A DNA stretch of 64,000 nucleotides from Micromonospora peucetia (GTDB lineage Bacteria; Actinomycetota; Actinomycetes; Mycobacteriales; Micromonosporaceae): the NCBI RefSeq assembly GCF_900091625.1, contig NZ_FMIC01000002.1:3224001-3288000 (forward strand). The letters are read 5' to 3'. A model generated the notes under the pieces. That model saw only the letters and a program-made list of their open reading frames with translations, did not search any database and was not told the DNA's origin. Both the position numbers and the translations under genes were made by a program. Positions 1 through 9,000 of this stretch are shown in pieces. Every line of letters begins with the position of its first letter. Position 1 is the first letter of the stretch.

Positions 1-1
1 G

Positions 2-268
2 GCGTCGGCCGCCGGGCCGATGCTCGCCCGCGTGGTGGGAAAGCACTGTGAGTCCGGGGACATCGTGGTGAAGGATGAATTCCTGCCCGCCGACGTGCAG
101 CCCGGAGATCTTGTCGCGGTGCCGGGCACCGGCGCCTACTGCCGGAGCATGGCCAGCAACTACAACCATGTGCCCCGGCCGCCGGTGGTCGCGGTGCGCG
201 ACGGCCGGGCGCGCCTGATCGTCCGGCGGGAGACCGAAGAGGACCTGCTGGCATTGGACGTGGGATGA
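2..268 (+). CDS. lysA: diaminopimelate decarboxylase, C-terminal part (cut by window start)
   Basis: This is the last 88 residues of LysA, the PLP enzyme that makes lysine from meso-diaminopimelate in the cytoplasm; the 5' part lies outside the window. The reading frame is open from base 2. It shows the GKHCESGD segment, whose Cys-Glu-Ser-Gly-Asp is the conserved decarboxylase motif that reaches into the active site, followed by the late GTGAY and ASNYN motifs typical of the family C-terminus. The stop overlaps the hom start as ATGA, so the two genes are probably translationally coupled. A lysA-hom-thrC-thrB order is common in actinobacteria. The identification rests on motifs. Confidence 0.93.
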   Translation, partial: ASAAGPMLARVVGKHCESGDIVVKDEFLPADVQPGDLVAVPGTGAYCRSMASNYNHVPRPPVVAVRDGRARLIVRRETEEDLLALDVG

Positions 269-1590
269 CATCACCTGTGCGCCTGGCACTGCTCGGCTGC
301 GGCACGGTCGGTAGCGAGGTGGTCCGGCTGCTGCACGAGCAGGCCGCCGACCTCGCCGCCCGGATCGGCGCCCCGCTGGAGATCGCCGGCATCGCCGTAC
401 GCCGTCTCGGCCGCGACCGGGGCGACCTGCCCGTCGACCCGGCCCTGTTCACCACCGACGCGCTCGGCCTGGTCAAGCGCGACGACGTGGACGTGGTCAT
501 CGAGGTGGTCGGCGGCATCGAGCCGGCGCGGAGCTGGCTGGTGGAGGCGCTGCGTGCCGGCAAGAGCGTGGTCACGGCCAACAAGGCTCTGCTCGCCGAG
601 GACGGCGCGGCCCTGCACGACGCGGCGGCCGACGGCGGTGGCGACCTCTACTACGAGGCGTCCGTGGCGGGGGCGATCCCGCTGCTGCGCCCGCTGCGTG
701 AGTCGCTGCACGGCGACCGGATCAACCGGGTCACCGGCATCGTCAACGGCACCACCAACTTCATCCTCTCCGCCATGGACGCCACCGGCGCCGGCTTCGC
801 GGAGGCGCTGGAGGAGGCCACCGAGCTGGGCTACGCCGAGGCCGACCCGACCGCCGACGTCGAGGGCTTCGACGCGGCGGCCAAGGCCGCCATCCTCGCC
901 TCACTGGCGTTCCACACCCGGGTCGGCGCGGCCGACGTGCACCGGGAGGGCATCACCGAGGTCACCGCGGCCGACGTGGCCAGCGCCAAGGCGATGGGGT
1001 GCACCATCAAGCTGCTCTGCATCGCCGCCCGGGGTGCCGACGCCGCCGGCCGGGAGACGGTCAGCGTGCGGGTGCACCCGGCGATGATCCCGCTGAGTCA
1101 CCCGCTGGCCAGCGTCGGCGACGCGTTCAACGCGGTCTTCGTCGAGGCCGAGGCGGCCGGGCCGCTGATGTTCTACGGCCGGGGTGCGGGCGGCGCGCCG
1201 ACTGCCAGCGCGGTGCTCGGCGACGTGGTGGCGGTCTCCCGCAACCGGCTCGCCGGGGTGCGCTCGGCCAGCGAGAGCGCCTACGCCGACCTGGCGGTGC
1301 GGCCGATGGGGGAGGCGCTGACCCGCTACCACATCAGCCTGGACGTGGCCGACCGGCCGGGTGTGCTGGAGGCGGTGGCCGGGGTGTTCGCCCGGCACGA
1401 CGTGTCGATCGCCACCGTGCGGCAGGGCCCGGCGGGCGGCGGCGCGGCCGGCCGGGGCGATGATGCCGACCTGGTCATCGTCACCCACGTGGCACCGGAC
1501 GCGGCGCTCGCCGCCACCGTGGGCGAGCTGCGCGGGCTGGACATCGTCCGCTCGGTGGCGAGCGTGCTGCGGGTGGAGGGCGGCCTGTGA
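265..1590 (+). CDS. hom: homoserine dehydrogenase
   Basis: A 441-residue NAD(P)-dependent homoserine dehydrogenase that reduces aspartate semialdehyde to homoserine, the branch point to threonine and methionine. The Rossmann motif GCGTVG is at residues 11-16. The conserved TANKALL stretch has Lys107, NGTTNFIL is at 161-168, and the catalytic region EGFDAAAK ends at Lys207. A C-terminal ACT domain starts near residue 355 ([20 protein letters not shown]), the usual site of threonine feedback control in Gram-positive forms. The ATG overlaps the lysA stop. The length is normal for the long, ACT-containing form. A 216-base gap with short repeats separates it from thrC. Confidence 0.97.
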   Translation: MTSPVRLALLGCGTVGSEVVRLLHEQAADLAARIGAPLEIAGIAVRRLGRDRGDLPVDPALFTTDALGLVKRDDVDVVIEVVGGIEPARSWLVEALRAGKSVVTANKALLAEDGAALHDAAADGGGDLYYEASVAGAIPLLRPLRESLHGDRINRVTGIVNGTTNFILSAMDATGAGFAEALEEATELGYAEADPTADVEGFDAAAKAAILASLAFHTRVGAADVHREGITEVTAADVASAKAMGCTIKLLCIAARGADAAGRETVSVRVHPAMIPLSHPLASVGDAFNAVFVEAEAAGPLMFYGRGAGGAPTASAVLGDVVAVSRNRLAGVRSASESAYADLAVRPMGEALTRYHISLDVADRPGVLEAVAGVFARHDVSIATVRQGPAGGGAAGRGDDADLVIVTHVAPDAALAATVGELRGLDIVRSVASVLRVEGGL

Positions 1591-1674
1591 CCGGCCGGCT
1601 CGCGGCCCAGTCGGTGTAGGCGGGCCGGCTCGCGTCCGGCGGTGGGAGCCGGCCGGTGACCGGCCGGCTCGCGG
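1587..1674 (+). repeat. 19-bp direct repeat after hom, with a third partial copy
   Basis: GTGACCGGCCGGCTCGCGG occurs at 1587-1605, where it contains the hom stop codon, and again identically at 1656-1674. A 12-base partial copy, GGCCGGCTCGCG, lies between them at 1623-1634. The repeats fill the front half of the hom-thrC gap. They look like a local duplication of the end of hom. No hairpin of terminator quality was recognised there. Confidence 0.75.
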
Positions 1675-1806
1675 TCCCGGCGGGGCGGGCGCCTGCGTGT
1701 CTCGCCTGGTGGTTAACTGCGGGTGCGCCGGCGGGGACCCGGCGATGCTGGTCCAGGCTAACGGCGTACCCGGCTCGGCGGGGCGGTAGAGGCGAGGGAG
1801 AGCGAC

Positions 1807-2856
1807 ATGTGGCGGGGTCTGATCGACGCGTACCGGGACCGGCTGCCGGTCACCGACGCCACCCCGGTCGTGACCCTGCACGAGGGGAACACCCCGCTGC
1901 TGCCGGCGCCGGTGCTCTCCGCCCGGCTCGGCTGCGACGTGCACCTGAAGGTGGAGGGCGCGAACCCGACCGGCTCGTTCAAGGACCGGGGCATGACGGT
2001 CGCGGTCTCCAAGGCGGTCGAGGCCGGCAACAAGGCGATCATCTGCGCCTCCACCGGCAACACCAGCGCCTCCGCGGCGGCGTACGCGGCCCGGGCCGGC
2101 CTGACCTGCGCGGTGCTCGTGCCACAGGGCAAGATCGCGCTGGGCAAGCTGGCCCAGGCGCTCGTGCACGGGGCGAGGCTGCTCCAGGTGCAGGGCAACT
2201 TCGACGACTGCCTGGCGCTGGCCGCGAAGCTCGCCCAGGACTACCCGGTCGCCCTGGTCAACTCGGTCAACATCGACCGGCTGCACGGCCAGAAGACGGC
2301 CGCGTTCGAGATCGTCGAGGCGTTGGGCGACGCCCCCGACATCCACTGCCTGCCGGTCGGCAACGCCGGCAACGTCTCCGCCTACTGGATGGGCTACTCG
2401 GAGGAGCTGCGGGACGGCAACGCCACCCGGGCCCCGAAGATGTACGGCTTCCAGGCGGCCGGGGCCGCCCCGATCGTCAGCGGCCAGGTGGTCCGTGAGC
2501 CGTCCACGATCGCCACCGCCATCCGGATCGGCAACCCGGCGAGCTGGACCAGGGCGCTCGACGCCCGGGACTCCTCCGGCGGTCTGATCGCCGCCGTCAC
2601 CGACCGGGAGATCCTGGCCGCGTATCGGCTGCTGGCCCGCGAGGTCGGGGTCTTCGTCGAGCTGGGCAGTGCGGCGAGCGTGGCCGGTCTGCTCCAGCAG
2701 GCCGCCGCCGGTCGGATCCCGGCCGGTTCGACGGTGGTCTGCACGGTCACCGGCCACGGCCTGAAGGACCCGGAGTGGGCCATCTCCACCGCGCCCGTAC
2801 CCATCACCATCGCCAACGACCCGTTGGCCGCCGCCCGCTGTCTCGACCTCGCCTGA
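1807..2856 (+). CDS. thrC: threonine synthase
   Basis: A 349-residue PLP-dependent threonine synthase that converts O-phosphohomoserine to threonine. The PLP lysine is Lys59 in GSFKDRGM, and the phosphate-binding loop STGNTSAS follows about 25 residues later. The length matches the short class of bacterial ThrC. The ATG is preceded by a purine-rich ribosome binding site (GAGGGAGAG) about 5 bases upstream. It sits downstream of hom. The partner kinase gene thrB is separated from it by two transporter genes, which is less compact than the usual hom-thrC-thrB arrangement. Confidence 0.97.
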   Translation: MWRGLIDAYRDRLPVTDATPVVTLHEGNTPLLPAPVLSARLGCDVHLKVEGANPTGSFKDRGMTVAVSKAVEAGNKAIICASTGNTSASAAAYAARAGLTCAVLVPQGKIALGKLAQALVHGARLLQVQGNFDDCLALAAKLAQDYPVALVNSVNIDRLHGQKTAAFEIVEALGDAPDIHCLPVGNAGNVSAYWMGYSEELRDGNATRAPKMYGFQAAGAAPIVSGQVVREPSTIATAIRIGNPASWTRALDARDSSGGLIAAVTDREILAAYRLLAREVGVFVELGSAASVAGLLQQAAAGRIPAGSTVVCTVTGHGLKDPEWAISTAPVPITIANDPLAAARCLDLA

Positions 2857-3013
2857 CGTTTCCGGCGGGCGGTACCGGTCGACCTCGACGGCCGGGCCGC
2901 GGCGGGTGAATCCTGTGCGTCGGGCGGGGCGGGGCCGGCAGGGGGCGGTCAGGAGGGGTGGGGAAGAATCCATACCCCCGCCAATCGTCCTTTTCCAGGA
3001 GTGAGTCACGCCG

Positions 3014-6000
3014 ATGTCGCTGCTCGCCAGATTCAGCCTCGCCAATCGAGGGCTGATCGCCCTAATCGCGGTGGTGACCACGCTGTTCGGGGCGTTCGCC
3101 GTACCGTCACTGAAGCAGCAGCTCCTGCCGTCGCTGGAGTTGCCGGCCGCGTTCATCGTGGCGGTCTACCCCGGCGCCGGGCCCGAGGTCGTCGAGTCAC
3201 AGGTCACCGAGCCGATCGAGAACAGCCTCCAGGCCATTCCGGGGCTGGACAAGGTCACCTCGACCTCCCGTGAGGGAGCGGCGACCGTCCAGGTCCAGTA
3301 CGAGTTCGGCACCGACCTGGACGACATCGTCAACAAGATGCAGACCGCGCTCAACCGGATCGACGCGCAGCTGCCGGAGGGGGTCGACCCGCAGGTCATC
3401 GCCGGCAGCACCGACGACCTGCCCGCGGTGGTGCTCGCCGCCTCCGGCGGTGCCGACCAGCGCGTACTCGTGGAGAAGCTGCGCGCCACGGTCGTGCCCG
3501 AGCTGGAGGCCATCGAGGGGGTGCGGACGGTCGACCTGACCGGCGCCCGCGACGACATCGTGGTGGTCACCCCGGACCCGGCCAAGCTGGCGGCGGCGAA
3601 GCTCCAGCCGACCGCCCTCGGCGCGGCGCTGAAGACCAACGGCGTGACGGTGCCGGCCGGTGCGGTGACCGACGGCACCCGCGCGCTTCCGGTGCAGGTC
3701 GGCACCCGGCTCGCCACGCTGGACGACCTGCGTGGCGTCGTGGTCGCGCCGGCGGCGGGCCGGGCGGCCCCGGTCCGCCTCGGCGACGTGGCCACCGTCG
3801 AGCAGCAGCTCGCTCCGGCCACCGCGATCACCCGTACCAACGGCAAGGACAGCCTGGGCATCGCGATCACCGCCTCCCCGGACGGCAACGCGGTGGAGAT
3901 CTCCCACGAGATCCGGGACCGGCTCGCCGACCTGCGGGGGGCCTCCGGCGCCGAGCTGACCGTCGTCTTCGACCAGGCGCCGTTCGTCGAGAAGTCGATC
4001 GAGAGCCTGACCACCGAGGGCCTGCTGGGCCTGGTCATGGCCGTTGTGGTCATCCTGGTCTTCCTGCTGTCGGTACGCTCCACCGTGGTCACCGCGGTCT
4101 CCATCCCGCTCTCGGTGATGGTGGCCCTGATCGCCCTCTGGATCGGCGACTACTCGCTCAACCTGCTCACCCTCGGCGCGCTCACCATCGCGGTCGGCCG
4201 GGTGGTCGACGACTCGATCGTCGTGTTGGAGAACATCAAGAGACACCTGGAGTACGGCGAGCCGAAGCGGCAGGCGATCCTCACCGCCGTCCGCGAGGTG
4301 TCCGGCGCGGTGACCGCGTCCACCCTCACCACAGTCGCCGTGTTCGCGCCGATCGCGCTGGTGGGCGGCTTCGTCGGGCAGCTCTTCGCGCCGTTCGCGA
4401 TCACCGTCACAGTGGCCCTGCTCGCCTCGCTGCTGGTCTCGCTGACCGTGATCCCGGTGCTCGCGTACTGGTTCCTGAAGCCCTCCGGCGGCACGGCGGA
4501 CGACGCCGTGGTGCGCCGGGAGGCGGAGGAGAAGGAGCTGCGCAACCCGTTGCAGCGGGCGTACCTGCCGGTGATCAACTTCGCGACGCGCAAGCGGGCC
4601 ACCCGGTGGATCACGCTGGGGCTCGGCCTGCTCGTGCTGTTCGGCACCTTTGGCCTGTCCCGTCAGCTGGAGACCAACTTCATCGACGACTCCGGCCAGG
4701 ACACCCTGAGCATCACCCAGGAGTTGCCGGCGGGCACCGGGCTGGCCGGCACCGACGCGGCGGCCCGCCAGATCGAGGCGGTGCTGGAGCGCACCGAGGA
4801 CGTCGAGACGTACCAGGTCACGGCGGGCGGCGGGGACAACCCGTTCGCCGGCGGCGGCAACAACGTCGCCAGCTGGTCGCTGGCCCTCGGCGACGGGACC
4901 GACGCCCAGCAGATGCGGGAGAAGCTGCGCCGGGAGTTCGACGCGCTGGGCCCGGGCGTCGGCGAGGTCAGCTTCGGCGCCGGTCAGGGCGGGGCGGCCG
5001 CCAACCAGATCGAGGTGGTCGTCCAGGGCGCCGACCCGGAGGCGTTGACCCGGGCCGCCGAGGAGGTCCGCTCCGCGATGGCCGGGCTGGCGGGCGTGGA
5101 GGACGTCTCCACCAGCCTCGCCACCCGGGTGCCGCGCGTCGACGTCACCGTCGACCGGGTCGCCGCCGGCCGGGTCGGGCTCACCGAGGCCGCCGTCGGC
5201 CAGGTGGTGGCCCAGGCGTTCCGGGGCGCGCCCCTGGGGCAGGTCACGCTCGACGACGGGCAGCGGGACGTGGTGCTGCGGTTCGCGGGCAAGCCGCCGA
5301 CCACCGTGGAGGAGTTGCGCGCGATGCCGGTCGGGCCGGTGAGGCTCGACGCCATCGCCGACGTCACCCAGACCGAGGGCCCGCAGCAGGTGAGCCGGAT
5401 CGACGGCGAGCGCAGCGTCTCCGTCACCGGTACGGCCACCGGCTCGAATCTCGGTGCCATCACCCAGGAGTTGCAGAAGAAGCTGGACGGCATCGACGTG
5501 CCGGGGGCGACCTTCGCCATCGGTGGGGTCAGCGCCGACCAGGCGGAGGCCTTCGCCGACCTGGGCCTGGCCGTGCTGGTGGCCATCGCGATCGTCTTCC
5601 TGATCATGGTGGCGACGTTCCGCAGCCTGGTCCAGGCGCTGATCCTGCTGATCTCCATTCCGTTCGCGGCGACCGGCGCGATCGGCCTGCTGCTGGCCAC
5701 CGGCACCCCGATGGGCGTGCCGGCGCTGATCGGCGTGCTCATGCTCGTCGGCATCGTGGTGACCAACGCGATCGTGCTGTTGGACCTCGTCAACCAGTAC
5801 CGGGCCCAGGGCATGGGGGTCCAGGAGGCGGTGGTCGAGGGCGGCCGGCGCCGGCTGCGGCCGATCCTGATGACCGCCGTGGCCACCATCTTCGCGCTGC
5901 TGCCGATGGCGCTCGGCCTCACCGGGGAGGGCGGCTTCATCTCCAAGCCGCTGGCGATCGTGGTGATCGGTGGTCTGCTCAGCTCGACGCTGCTCACCCT

Positions 6001-6319
6001 GATCCTGGTGCCGACGCTCTACGCGATGGCGGAGAACACCAAGGAGTGGTTCCGGTCCTGGCGGGCCCGCCGGTCCGGCGGGCCGGTCCCGGCGGCTCCG
6101 GCGGGTGACGGCGATCCGGCCGGCGCCAGCGGTCCGACGCCCGCCGCCGACCCGGTCCCGGTGTCCGCCGTGGGATCCGCGTCCGCCGCCGGTGCGGAGG
6201 CTGCCGACGCCCCGGCGTCCGGGCACCCGCCGTCGGGTGCGCTGTTGGACGGCACCGACCAGTTCGAGGTGCTGCGGCTACCGAAGAGCCGCAGGTCCCC
6301 GCTGCCGCCGACCGAGTAG
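3014..6319 (+). CDS. RND-family (HAE1/AcrB-type) efflux transporter
   Basis: A 1101-residue integral membrane exporter of the resistance-nodulation-division family, driven by proton flux. It shows the two-fold RND layout: TM1 near 13-30, an extracytoplasmic loop to about 335, a TM block near 337-480, TM7 near 534, a second loop, and a final TM block near 850-1000. The proton-relay pair of TM4 is present as Asp399-Asp400 in RVVDDSIVVLEN. A Pro/Ala-rich cytoplasmic tail of about 80 residues follows the last helix. The start has AGGAG about 10 bases upstream. No membrane fusion protein or outer-membrane channel gene is adjacent, as for SwrC-type RND proteins of Gram-positives. The substrate is unknown. 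Confidence 0.93.
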   Translation: MSLLARFSLANRGLIALIAVVTTLFGAFAVPSLKQQLLPSLELPAAFIVAVYPGAGPEVVESQVTEPIENSLQAIPGLDKVTSTSREGAATVQVQYEFGTDLDDIVNKMQTALNRIDAQLPEGVDPQVIAGSTDDLPAVVLAASGGADQRVLVEKLRATVVPELEAIEGVRTVDLTGARDDIVVVTPDPAKLAAAKLQPTALGAALKTNGVTVPAGAVTDGTRALPVQVGTRLATLDDLRGVVVAPAAGRAAPVRLGDVATVEQQLAPATAITRTNGKDSLGIAITASPDGNAVEISHEIRDRLADLRGASGAELTVVFDQAPFVEKSIESLTTEGLLGLVMAVVVILVFLLSVRSTVVTAVSIPLSVMVALIALWIGDYSLNLLTLGALTIAVGRVVDDSIVVLENIKRHLEYGEPKRQAILTAVREVSGAVTASTLTTVAVFAPIALVGGFVGQLFAPFAITVTVALLASLLVSLTVIPVLAYWFLKPSGGTADDAVVRREAEEKELRNPLQRAYLPVINFATRKRATRWITLGLGLLVLFGTFGLSRQLETNFIDDSGQDTLSITQELPAGTGLAGTDAAARQIEAVLERTEDVETYQVTAGGGDNPFAGGGNNVASWSLALGDGTDAQQMREKLRREFDALGPGVGEVSFGAGQGGAAANQIEVVVQGADPEALTRAAEEVRSAMAGLAGVEDVSTSLATRVPRVDVTVDRVAAGRVGLTEAAVGQVVAQAFRGAPLGQVTLDDGQRDVVLRFAGKPPTTVEELRAMPVGPVRLDAIADVTQTEGPQQVSRIDGERSVSVTGTATGSNLGAITQELQKKLDGIDVPGATFAIGGVSADQAEAFADLGLAVLVAIAIVFLIMVATFRSLVQALILLISIPFAATGAIGLLLATGTPMGVPALIGVLMLVGIVVTNAIVLLDLVNQYRAQGMGVQEAVVEGGRRRLRPILMTAVATIFALLPMALGLTGEGGFISKPLAIVVIGGLLSSTLLTLILVPTLYAMAENTKEWFRSWRARRSGGPVPAAPAGDGDPAGASGPTPAADPVPVSAVGSASAAGAEAADAPASGHPPSGALLDGTDQFEVLRLPKSRRSPLPPTE

Positions 6320-6328
6320 CGGTACGTC

Positions 6329-6371
6329 CGCGAACGCCCCCGACGGGTCCCGCCCGCCGGGGGCGTTCGCG
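6329..6371 (+). terminator. hairpin terminator after RND gene
   Basis: A perfect stem of about 14 bp, CCGCGAACGCCCCCG-type left arm (6329-6342) against 6358-6371, lies 10 bases after the RND stop codon. There is no strong T-tract, which is usual in this genome. Confidence 0.8.
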
Positions 6372-6418
6372 TTCGGTCAGGTACCCGCCGTACGCCCGGC
6401 CCGCCAGTCGCCGGCCGG

Positions 6419-6424
6419 TAGGGT
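6419..6424 (+). promoter_or_regulatory. -10-like hexamer for leaderless MFS gene
   Basis: TAGGGT lies 7 bases before the GTG at 6432. A transcript starting at the usual distance would begin at or very near the start codon. No ribosome binding site is visible and no -35 was recognised. Inferred from spacing only. Confidence 0.5.
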
Positions 6425-6431
6425 CCCGAAC

Positions 6432-7676
6432 GTGCCGTCCACCGTCTCGGTTCTCACCCGCAACCGAAACTTCCGCAACCTCTTCCTCGCCGAGCTGGTG
6501 GTTTTCGGCGCCGACTGGTTCGTCATGGTGCCGTTGCTGGTGCTGTTGCCGGGCCTGACCGGAAGCGGCGTCTGGGGTGCCCTGGTGCTCGCCGTCGACA
6601 CCGGAATCGTGGCGTTGCTGCTGCCGTACACGGGCACGGTCGCCGACCGGTTCGACCGGCGGAAGATCATGATCATTTCGAACGTCGCGGCCCTGCTCGG
6701 CGTGCTGATGCTCTTCGGCGTGCGCAGCGCCGGGACGGCCTGGCTGGCGATAGCCGGGATCGGTGTGGTGGCGGTCGCCAAGGCGTTCTACTCCCCGGCT
6801 GCCCAGGCGGCCCTGCCCAACGTGCTCGACCCCGACGAACTGGCCGCCGGCAACGCCGTCGCCGGTTCGGCCTGGGGCACCATGACCGTCGTCGGCGCCT
6901 CCCTCGGCGGCGTGCTCAGCGCCGCCGCCGGCCCGTACGCCTGCTTCTGGGTGGCGGCCGTGGGCCTGGTGGTCGCCGCGGGCCTGACGACGCTGATCCG
7001 CCGGCCGTTGCAGGCTCCCCACGACGTCGATCGACCGGCGCAGCGGACCTGGCCCGCGATCCGCGAGGCGCTGGGCTACATCAGGCACCGGCCGAGGGTG
7101 CTGGCGCTGGTCACCGTCAAGTCGGCGGTCGGCCTCGGCAACGGCGTGCTGACGGTGTTTCCGCTGCTCGCAACGCTGTACGGCGTGGGCCCGGTCGGCA
7201 CCGGGCTGCTCTTCGCGGTCCGTGGTGCGGGGGCACTCGTCGGGCCGATCCTGATGCGCCGGGTGCTGACCAACCGGGCCTGGCTGCTGCCCGGGCTGGC
7301 GCTGTCCATGTCCCTCTACGGCCTGGCCTACCTCGGCACCTCGGTCGCGAACTGGTTCCCGCTGGTGCTGGTCCTGGTCTTCGTCGCCCACTTCGCGGGC
7401 GGCAGCAACTGGGTGATGTCGAACTTCGCCCTGCAGGGCGAGGTGCCGGACCGGCTGCGGGGGCGTGTCTTCGCCACCGACATGATGCTGGCCACCCTGG
7501 CCATCTCGGTGAGCCAACTCGCGGTGGCCACCGTGGTGGACACGGTGGACGAGCGGGTGGTGCTGGCCGGTTGCGGCCTCGTCACGGTGGTCTACGCGGT
7601 CGGCTGGCGCATCGCCACCCGCCGGCTCTCGCTCACGGACCCGGCGCCTCAGCCGGCATCGAGCGTCGCCGGCTGA
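6432..7676 (+). CDS. MFS transporter
   Basis: A 414-residue major facilitator permease, probably an exporter, with about 12 hydrophobic segments. Helices begin right after a basic N-terminus (TRNRNFRNLF). The motif-A-like loop between TM2 and TM3 reads GTVADRFDRRKIM, the signature of proton-coupled MFS drug exporters. The reading frame stays open further upstream, but GTG 6432 was chosen because the hydrophobic MFS N-terminus starts immediately after it and because a -10-like box sits 7 bases before it. It lies downstream of the RND gene terminator, so it is probably a separate unit. The substrate cannot be told from sequence. Confidence 0.9.
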   Translation: MPSTVSVLTRNRNFRNLFLAELVVFGADWFVMVPLLVLLPGLTGSGVWGALVLAVDTGIVALLLPYTGTVADRFDRRKIMIISNVAALLGVLMLFGVRSAGTAWLAIAGIGVVAVAKAFYSPAAQAALPNVLDPDELAAGNAVAGSAWGTMTVVGASLGGVLSAAAGPYACFWVAAVGLVVAAGLTTLIRRPLQAPHDVDRPAQRTWPAIREALGYIRHRPRVLALVTVKSAVGLGNGVLTVFPLLATLYGVGPVGTGLLFAVRGAGALVGPILMRRVLTNRAWLLPGLALSMSLYGLAYLGTSVANWFPLVLVLVFVAHFAGGSNWVMSNFALQGEVPDRLRGRVFATDMMLATLAISVSQLAVATVVDTVDERVVLAGCGLVTVVYAVGWRIATRRLSLTDPAPQPASSVAG

Positions 7677-7743
7677 CCGGCCGGCACCGGCGCGCCGTCC
7701 CGCCCATCCGGCGGGCGGAGACCGCGCCGTCGGTGCGGAGCCC

Positions 7744-7749
7744 TAGCAT
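7744..7749 (+). promoter_or_regulatory. -10-like hexamer for leaderless thrB
   Basis: TAGCAT ends 6 bases before the GTG start of thrB at 7756. No Shine-Dalgarno is seen. This suggests that thrB has its own leaderless promoter instead of being read only from upstream genes. Confidence 0.5.
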
Positions 7750-7755
7750 GAGCCC

Positions 7756-8700
7756 GTGCCGACGAACTTCACCTCCGGCCCGGTCCGGGTCCGGGTCCCC
7801 GCCACCAGCGCCAACCTGGGGCCGGGGTTCGATGCCCTGGGGCTCGCCCTGGCACTGCACGACGACGTGGCCGCCGAGGTGACGACGGAGGGCGTCACGG
7901 TGGCCGTGACCGGGCAGGGCGCCGGGGAGTTGCCGGCCGACGACCGGCACCTGGTCGTGCGCGCCATGCGGGCGGCCTTCGACATTCTCGGCGGGCAACC
8001 GCCGGGACTGGCGGTGGAGTGTGTCAACCGCATCCCGCAGGCTCGCGGGCTGGGCTCCTCGTCCGCGGCGATCGTCGCCGGCGTGCTGCTGGCGCGCGCG
8101 CTGGTCACCGACGGCGAGACCCGCCTCGACGACGACGACGCGCTGCGGCTCGCCGCCGAGATCGAGGGCCATCCGGACAACGTGGCGCCGTGCCTGCTCG
8201 GTGGCTTCACCCTGGCCTGGACGGAGCCGTCCGGCGCCCGGGCCGTGTCGCTGCCGGTCGCCGACGGCGTACGACCGATGGTCTTCGTGCCGGCGGAGCG
8301 TGGCCTGACGGCGACCGCACGCGCCGCGCTGCCGGCCACCGTGCCCCACGGTGACGCGGCGCTGAACGCCGGCCGGGCCGCGCTGCTGGTGCACGCGCTG
8401 ACCGCAGACCCGGGTCTGCTGCTGCCGGCCACCGTCGACCGGCTGCACCAGGACTACCGTGCCGTCGGCATGCCGGGCAGTGCCGGCCTGGTGAAAGTGC
8501 TGCGTGCGGCGGGTGTGGCCGCTGTGATCAGCGGGGCGGGGCCGACCGTCCTGGCTCTGACCGAGCCGCCCGGGGGTTTCGATCCGGGAACAGGTTGGCA
8601 GGTCTGGCGGTTGGATCCAGACGGGCGCGGAGCACAGGTTGCCCGGGGTAGACTGGGACACGCAGAGCGGGACCCTGTTGCCGCAGGTCGGAAGAGTTGA
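7756..8700 (+). CDS. thrB: homoserine kinase
   Basis: A 314-residue GHMP-family kinase that phosphorylates homoserine with ATP, the step before threonine synthase. The N-terminal PATSANLGPGFDALGLAL motif is at about 15-32. The ATP-binding GHMP loop PQARGLGSSSAA is at 94-105, and the C-terminal GHMP motif appears as ISGAGPTVLAL near 256. The GTG start gives the canonical N-terminus of the family. The gene is separated from hom and thrC by two exporters but completes the pathway. Its last bases carry TAGACT-like boxes (8649 and 8709) that may serve the downstream rho gene. Confidence 0.96.
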   Translation: MPTNFTSGPVRVRVPATSANLGPGFDALGLALALHDDVAAEVTTEGVTVAVTGQGAGELPADDRHLVVRAMRAAFDILGGQPPGLAVECVNRIPQARGLGSSSAAIVAGVLLARALVTDGETRLDDDDALRLAAEIEGHPDNVAPCLLGGFTLAWTEPSGARAVSLPVADGVRPMVFVPAERGLTATARAALPATVPHGDAALNAGRAALLVHALTADPGLLLPATVDRLHQDYRAVGMPGSAGLVKVLRAAGVAAVISGAGPTVLALTEPPGGFDPGTGWQVWRLDPDGRGAQVARGRLGHAERDPVAAGRKS

Positions 8701-8996
8701 TTACGCTCTAGACTTAGCACAGCCGCGAAGCACGCGATCTCCCTGCGGGTCGGCGCACCCCCGAAGCTATCGGCGGTCAGCCCGTCACCCCTGCCTAGGC
8801 CCACGCCGCACCGCAGTCTTCACAGGTCGCCGCAGGCGGCGAGACCTGCTCACCGACGTTGGTGAGTCGGGAAACCGACCAGCTGCTGTGTCACAGACTC
8901 CCGCGACGCGTCCATGCGAGGCGGGTGCACCGAGGCCGCCCGGCCACCTAGCTTTTCGACTCCGGGCAGTCCCGGCCTATCGAGGGAAGGAATCCA
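8701..8996 (+). promoter_or_regulatory. rho leader region with hairpins
   Basis: These 296 bases separate thrB from rho. A TAGACT hexamer at 8709-8714 is a plausible -10, which would give a leader of about 275 nt. The leader holds an imperfect hairpin pairing CAGGT-GCCG with CGGC-ACCTG around 8821-8847 and a small hairpin CTCACC-GACGTT-GGTGAG around 8849-8866. A ribosome binding site GAGGGAAGG at 8982-8990 precedes the TTG start. A short reading frame overlaps the rho start. Autoregulation of rho through its leader is known in E. coli; here it is only an inference. Confidence 0.45.
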
Positions 8997-9000
8997 TTGA
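8914..9000 (+). CDS. candidate 28-codon upstream ORF overlapping the rho start
   Basis: An ATG at 8914 opens a 28-codon frame that ends with TGA at 8998-9000. It overlaps the rho TTG (8997-8999) as TTGA, the same geometry as ATGA coupling elsewhere in this window. The peptide would be Gly/Pro/Ser-rich and resembles no known family. The ATG has no clear ribosome binding site, and a chance open frame of this length is quite possible in GC-rich DNA. If real, it would couple rho translation to leader translation. Confidence 0.22.
   Translation: MRGGCTEAARPPSFSTPGSPGLSREGIH

Noticed and set aside
271..711. Long open frames on the strand opposite to hom, thrC, the RND gene, rho and others, up to about 1000 codons
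   Set aside because: They mirror real genes in GC-rich DNA, have Arg/Gly/Pro/His-rich low-complexity translations and no family motifs.
8649..8714. Two TAGACT boxes at the end of thrB and start of the rho leader as a double promoter
   Set aside because: Neither has a recognisable -35 at 16-18 bases, so only the second is mentioned as a plausible -10 for rho.
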